From the NCBI GenBank assembly GCA_948567375.1, contig OX419761.1:11508243-11572242 (forward strand): a DNA stretch of 64,000 bases, written 5' to 3'. Positions within the stretch are counted from its first letter, which is position 1. The number at the start of each line of letters is the position of its first letter. The stretch is from Lunularia cruciata. Its lineage: Eukaryota; Streptophyta; Marchantiopsida; Lunulariales; Lunulariaceae. The notes beneath the pieces are model-generated. The model was not told the DNA's origin. It saw nothing but the letters and a program-made list of their open reading frames with translations, and ran no database searches. Of this stretch, positions 58,434 to 64,000 are shown one piece after another. Position numbers and translations under genes: made by a program.

Positions 58434-60856
58434 TAAGGAATCTTTATGGAAGTGACACTATTATGTACAATTTCTGACAAGGCCCTATAAGAAGTTTGTC
58501 GAGACCCGTAAAGAAAGGGAATTTGAAATTGAGTGGTCCCATAAGGAGTTTTTACGAGAGGAAGGACTGTTATACAGGACAGTTCAACTCTAATAAACCC
58601 ATGCAATTAGCAAAATGTTAAGGCAAAACTAATATTAGTGAAAGCTAAGTAGATTGTGACATGTCGCACTTGGGGTTTGCAGATTATGACACATCATTTA
58701 AAAACCATTCATTTCAAAATAAAGAAAGACTCTATCATGACCTGCTGTGAGAAATAATCTTGCTCCCCAAATCCCCCCCCCTTCCATGCTGCAAGTGACT
58801 TTGTTTCTTTTGGGTCAATTTAAGGTTCTTTATGTTCAAGAGTGGTGATTTCTTTCAATGTAAAGCTCCCCATGCAAGACACACAATTTTTCTTAGATTG
58901 ATATTCAAAAGAGAGTTCTTAAACTATGGAGTCCTCCTCTTCACTCCTCATTGACATTTCATCTCCTCCCTCTTTGACTCACACAATTCCTACTAGTCCC
59001 ACTTTGCTTCTCCCTACCATTCAATCTACCCCTTCTTGCTCCTTGATGTCTCAAGCAATTCCTACTAGTGGAATTCTTGATCTCCTTCTAATTGGTGGAT
59101 TCACAAAGTTGTTGAGTATGATGTCCTTCTCTATACCTTTGTCAATAACTTTGCTGCCTTTTGCCATAATTTTTTCCTTGGAGATACTATCATTTGTAAC
59201 ACCTTCAATGAGTAAAGTTAAAGTTGAATTGATGTGGATAGATTTAAGATGGTTGCTCATCATTATGCATAGATTTTAGAGTATCTTGATAATCCCAACA
59301 CTTCAATCAGATTCATGGTGAGTTTGCAAGAAGCTAGTGCAAAAGAGCACTACTTTTAGTATGATAGCCACATTTCTTGTGAAGTTTGGGACATGATTTC
59401 CAAGTACTATGATCGGGAAAGATTGTGCAAGAATAGCCAAGATATATGAATTATAAGTCTACTAGAGATTGGAAGCATAAATGTACAAGAGAAGCTCTCA
59501 CCAAAAAGATAAACAATGCAAATTGAGAATTATAGATGAAAAATTGAATCATAAGTGTCATCATTTCCATAGAATGGATATTATGTTTGGATCCCAAGCT
59601 AATATATCTCCTTTTGCTCTTGTAAGATGATGTTTGGAAATGAAGTGAATATCTTTGGAGAAGTTGGATTGAGATCTTGTATCATAGAAGAGGAGAAAGA
59701 TTTGACGGATAATATCCCTTTGTTGAGCATCATGGAGACATTTCCTTTTGCAAGTATCCATAATGGGTTTGATTTAGCATACAATATGTAATAGGTCATA
59801 AAAGAAGAGATTTTTTTCATACATGATTCTCAACCTTGGGTGAAAGATGCTCATGTGGATGAGGTTATCCACAACTGGAAAAATTATAGAGGAGTGAAAG
59901 AACCATGCATTTACAAAGAAGGAATGCAAGACACATGCATTGATAAAAGAGGAGTCAAAGATACATCATAAGGAGATGGAGAATCAAGTAAAGATTGCAA
60001 AGAAGCAAACTAAAAGAGAGAGTTTTGAAATGAGAATCAAGAATAAAAAAGGGTTTCCAAAGCTTATTCAAAATTCACTCCCATTATTTGTATTTTTTCC
60101 AAGACCTTGCTAGCTAAGCAAAGTTAAAGAGCAAGGTTATGGGAGGACAAGAGAGATGTAAGTTAGAAAAAATAGAAGCTAAAAATTCACACACATAGAG
60201 AAGCATAAAGCAAAAGAAGAAGCAAAGAAGATGTTGATGTCTTAAAAACAAAGATCTGAATTTGAGAAGCTTAGGTTCAAGGAGATGAATACCAATTCCA
60301 AGCACTTCCATTCTATGATAATAGAATTAGCAAAGGCAAGAAAATCAATTGACAAGATTAAAAGTGATAATGACAATGACAATGATTTTTTCTAATGTAT
60401 GAAGTGATACAAATGATTTATTTATAATGTTGATCCTAAATTTCTTTTGCCTAATTACTTTGCTTTTACAATTGATGAGAGCAATCATTGTTATCCTAGT
60501 TGATTTGAGTTGTAAGTGAATATATAAGTATAGTCATATCGCTTGTTTGTTCCCAATGCAATGTCTTGGAATGTAATAAAATTTCTTGTTTTGTTTCCTT
60601 AGTGTATCTTGATGTCTTGTTTTCTTGATAAAGTGTCTTGTTATAGAATAGTATGATACATGTTTTGTTTTTGAATTTTTGGAGCAAGCAAAGAGTTTAG
60701 GGGCCACACAAGGATATAAAAGTTGGGTTTTACCAAGTAGTGGAAAGAGCCACTAGGACCCAGTGTTTTGTGACATCTTACTTCTATCTTAAAGGTATTC
60801 TCTATGAAACTATTTGAATATAAATGTCTCTATCATTTTTTGTCTCTCTTTGTTAT
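58434..60856. other. AT-rich region with unidentified decayed coding-like DNA
   Basis: From about 58.93 to 60.35 kb the plus strand shows several frames with amphipathic, protein-like composition (one starts MESSSSLLIDISSPPS at 58926), but all are short. The later part is rich in Lys/Glu codons. It could be the fossil of a retroelement gag or of a gene, but no domain can be named. Confidence 0.4.
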
Positions 60857-61213
60857 TGTAATACTCCAAGGACAAGAGAAGAGAGAAAACACAAATTTCA
60901 CACTCAATCATCCGATACTCCAATGGAGCACCTTCTCTTTATGCCCTAATGGAGCACCTTCTCTTTATTATATAGACAAAGAGTATCTCTTCCAAGGAAG
61001 CTCCACCCTAGGATTAGGCACATAGGTAGGTGACATGTCAGCAAGCTCCACCCTTGGATTACATACTTGGATGGGTGACATGTTGGCCTTGGTCCTATTT
61101 GGTTGGTCAAACAAACTTTGACCGAAGGGAATGTTTTAGGGAATCTTCATGTAGGAATCTTAGAATCACATGGGTGAGGTACGGTTGGAAAGATCTCAAT
61201 GAGACAAACAAGG
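60857..61213 (+). repeat. Dispersed LTR-like repeat, copy 2
   Basis: This is a near-full match to 16043-16365. The copy here has a local duplication of the phrase GGAGCACCTTCTCTTTAT. It abuts a family A gag fragment on its right. Confidence 0.6.
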
Positions 61214-61330
61214 GTTGCACTTGTGGTGCAACCCTTACCACTAAAGTATTTCAAGTTTCACCATACGTGTAGCCTTGAGGAGTATGCACCACCTCTTTCA
61301 TCACCAAATCACTCTCATCTCCTTCCAAAC
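61214..61330 (-). mobile_element. Fragment of family A gag
   Basis: This 117-bp piece matches the A1 gag region around 22285-22400 on the minus strand (shared landmarks TGTGGTGCAACCCTT and CACCAAATCACTCTCATC). It is cut on the right by the LTR of B3, so a family A copy was present before B3 arrived. Confidence 0.75.
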
Positions 61331-61755
61331 TATAACAATATGGAGTTTAACAATGAAGCTAGTAGGGCTAACAAAGTAGCAAATAAGAAAAATTAGCCAT
61401 TAATATTCTAGAAGTATTTAGGTAGCTTCTTGGGAAGCTTCCCGGCTAGCTTAGCTTGCATCCCAAGTAGTTATTTTCCAGAAGGACACTTCTAGAAGCT
61501 TCTAACTAGCTTAGCTTGCACACCAAATAAATAGCTTCTAGAAGGAAATTTCTTGAGAAGCTTCCTAGTTAACTTTGCTTGCACTCCAAGAAAATAGCTC
61601 AAGGAATCTTCTTGAGAAGCTTCTCAAGAGCCTTGTATGATCCCTATAAATACAAGAGCCAAAGTTCATGCTAGGTATTCAAAGTTTTCCCTCATTCAAG
61701 TGTCCCAATGTGAGCTCTATTCTCCTATTTCTCTCCTTGGTCTCAGTCTTTTACA
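61331..61755 (+). repeat. 5' LTR of element B3
   Basis: This 425-bp repeat is the same length as the long B1 and B2 LTRs. A TATA box CTATAAATA lies near 61643-61651. The GAA/TTC array is at 61490-61502. Confidence 0.85.
61490..61502 (+). promoter_or_regulatory. Heat-shock-element-like array in B3 LTR
   Basis: TTCtaGAAgcTTC is three perfectly spaced units, about 140 bp upstream of the TATA box. It sits in the same LTR zone as the arrays in B1 and B2. Confidence 0.5.
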
Positions 61756-64000
61756 TTGGTATTTGAGCAAAGGAATGGGATAGATGGAATTTTTGGACCA
61801 CCAAATCCATTTACACCAAACCATTGGGATTTTTGTGTCCTAGTACTACCTAAGCAATTCACACAATTCATCACCTCATGCTTTGGACAAGATTTGTTAC
61901 ATATGATCACTATATTTAAGGAAACCTTGGTGCTTCTAAATGTAACTTATGGAGAATGGTGGATATGCTGCTTCTATGTGTTAAAAAATTAGATAGATTA
62001 GGGATGACATGATAGAGTAGCAACTGTGGTAGGAATGATGAGGTTATCATTACTATGCAGTAACAAATTGAGCATCTTACTTGATTGGTAGAACAAGATC
62101 ATCGATGACAAGAGCATGTAGAGAGGGTACCAGTTTGAGAAGGAAAAGATTGAATTCAATTCCCTAAACCCAAGGTATTTGAAGGTAAGAATCTCCCGGA
62201 TGAAGTGGAGAATTTTGTGTTTGACTATGAATGTTATTTTGAAGCTAACAATTTTCAAGACGAGCGGAAACAGATTCTCTTGGCTTTTAGCCAATTGGAT
62301 AGAGTAGCAAAGCTATGGTGGAGATTTTGAGTGGAGCAAGCTGAAAAAAAAATTATTGCACCAATCTTGACAAGGGTAGAATTAAAGAGTGCAATAATTA
62401 GTCAATTCCAAGTTATAAATACCACACGAGCTGCACAAGATAGGTTGGTGGAGTTGAAACATATTGGCTCTATAAGAAGTTATATCATGTAATTCCAGAA
62501 CACCATCATGCAAATTCTAGATATATTGGAAGATGAAGCTTTGGATCAATTTGTAGGGGCTTGAAATCAAGAACCAATTTAGAGATAACCATGCAAGAGC
62601 CACAACACTTGGAGCAAGCCATGCGGTTGGCCAAATGTTTGATTCCTTGGTTACAACTACTTGGTCTTGACCTCAACATCAACCTCCACAAAACTTATCA
62701 ATACACTACACATGGGTGGAGAGCCGACACCAATGGAGATTGATGCCATTCAACAAAGACCACTTGGCACTACAGATAAAGAAAAACTGTAACAAAATGG
62801 TGGTTGTTTTTATTGCCAATTGGGACATCGTATTGTTGAATTTCCATTCAAGAATGGGTGACCTCACAAGATGGAGTTTGTGGAGCAAAATGATCAGGGA
62901 AATGAGGAATCTCAATAGGAGATTTCAAGCCGTCTATTGGGAGTTTGATTAGTTCCAATGGGATTGAAGGCTCGACCTATGCAAGTTTGCTTCATTTGCA
63001 AGGTACAATATCTAATCGAGGTTGTAGGATTTTAGTTGATTTTGGAATTTCAAAGAATTGCATATTTATGCAAGTAACAAAAGAATTGGGTATTCTTATC
63101 AAGCCAGTAAATGGAAGTAGATTGATGATGGCGGATGGTAGAAAGGGTTTTTCATTTTGTACCCCACATCTTGATACCTTTAAGATTGGGAAGGAGTATT
63201 TGGAGTGTATGAGGTTTGTAGTGGCACCTCTACACTATAATGTCATTCTAGTACTACCTTGGCTTGAATGTCTGAACATTCAATTTGATTGGACCTGATG
63301 AAAAATTCAAGTACAACACCAAGGTAGGAATTTATGATTAGGTTGTTTGGCACCTTTGAGTAAGACACCTAAAAATAGTCAATCTAAAAATGGGAAGTTT
63401 TTCAAGAAGGTAGCTGTAGAGCAAGCTTTGAAAGGAGATGAGTCCCAAGATGGGAAGTTTTCCAAGAAGGCAGCCATGGAGCACGCTCTGAAGAGAGATG
63501 AGCCCCTAGATGGGAAGTTTGTTAGTGAAGTAACCATAGAGTAAGCTTTGGAGGAAGATAAGTCTATTTTTGTGGTGTGGATCAAGTAGATTGCACAAGG
63601 ATAATTTGAGGAAAGCCAAGAGCCTCATCAAGCAATGGTTGATCAAATAGTTCAAGAGTTTGTGGATGTGTTTTTGGATAATTTGCTGAAGGGATTACTC
63701 CCCAATTATGGTATGCCCTTCAAGATTGAGTTATTGCCAAATGGTACTCCAATGAGTAGACCAATCTATCGGCGCTCACCAAAGGAGTTAGAGGAGTTGT
63801 AAACAACACTTACGGAATTGTTGGAGAAGGACTTCATATGACATGGTACCTCTCCTTGGGGACCGGTACTATTTGTTCTAAAGAAGGATGGAGGACTTTG
63901 TTTTTGTATTAATTACCATGGGCTCAATAAGCAAATAGTGAAGAATGCATATCCTTTGCCTCAGATCGATGACTTGCTTGATCAATTGAATGGAGCACAA

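Larger units (their letters stand above)
61331..64000 (+). mobile_element. Ty3/gypsy chromovirus B3 (family B), truncated by the window edge
   Basis: The plus-strand element has its 5' LTR at 61331-61755, a degenerate tRNA-iMet primer site, gag (about 62.0-62.9 kb), protease (about 62.95-63.3 kb), the repeated linker (about 63.38-63.57 kb) and the beginning of reverse transcriptase (about 63.75 kb to the edge). The remainder lies outside. It is broken, with several breaks in the visible part. Its relation to B1 and B2 is clear at both DNA and protein level. Confidence 0.85.

Overview
The window looks like nuclear DNA of a seedless land plant, most likely a moss or other bryophyte (a lycophyte is possible). 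The strongest clue is a three-exon gene for a Tctex1-domain (TCTEX1D2/DYNLT2B-like) dynein light chain, a cilium protein expected in plants with swimming sperm and absent from flowering plants. The other recognisable host genes are plant-type: an At1g29790-like membrane methyltransferase and a COP1-interacting-protein-7 (CIP7)-like gene. A tRNA-Gly(GCC) gene lies inside an intron of the dynein gene. No bacterial-style operons, CRISPR arrays or phage genes were seen.

Layout. (1) 1-13.2 kb is mostly unique host DNA: TCTEX1D2-like gene (+, 2342-4157) with the intronic tRNA and a LINE 3' tail, a single-exon methyltransferase gene (-, 6083-7708), and a weakly supported small spliced gene (+, 11157-12024). 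(2) 13.2-40.4 kb is a nest of Ty3/gypsy LTR retrotransposons of two families. Family A has a tRNA-Asp-like primer site, a Tat/Athila-like reverse transcriptase, and an extra zinc-knuckle frame before gag. It is present as an old remnant (A2), a young nearly whole copy inside it (A1, 17361-25121, LTRs about 2% apart) and a solo LTR (29717-30405). Family B is a chromovirus (tRNA-iMet primer site, chromodomain at the end of integrase). It is present as B2 (-, 26953-38806), B1 inserted head-on inside B2 (+, 30864-36451) and B3, which runs off the right edge (from 61331). Target-site duplications fix the order: B2, then B1 and the solo A LTR inside it. (3) About 40.45-43.8 kb holds a decayed LINE with an N-terminal zinc finger and a restriction-like endonuclease remnant, whose 3' tail also occurs at 3.4 kb. 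(4) 44-51 kb is host DNA with the CIP7-like gene (-). (5) 51-61.3 kb is AT-rich, with tandem repeats, a perfect hairpin and unidentified decayed coding-like sequence, ending in nested repeat fragments and B3.

The most interesting observation is that the LTRs of the chromovirus family B carry arrays of alternating GAA/TTC units that match the heat-shock element consensus, about 80-140 bp upstream of a TATA box. This suggests a heat-responsive retrotransposon promoter comparable in principle with ONSEN of Arabidopsis. Others are the extra zinc-knuckle frame upstream of gag in family A, variable tandem repeats in the protease-RT linker of family B, the multi-kilobase natural inverted repeat made by B1 within B2, and a CIP7-like gene whose usual N-terminal half is replaced by short exons I do not recognise.
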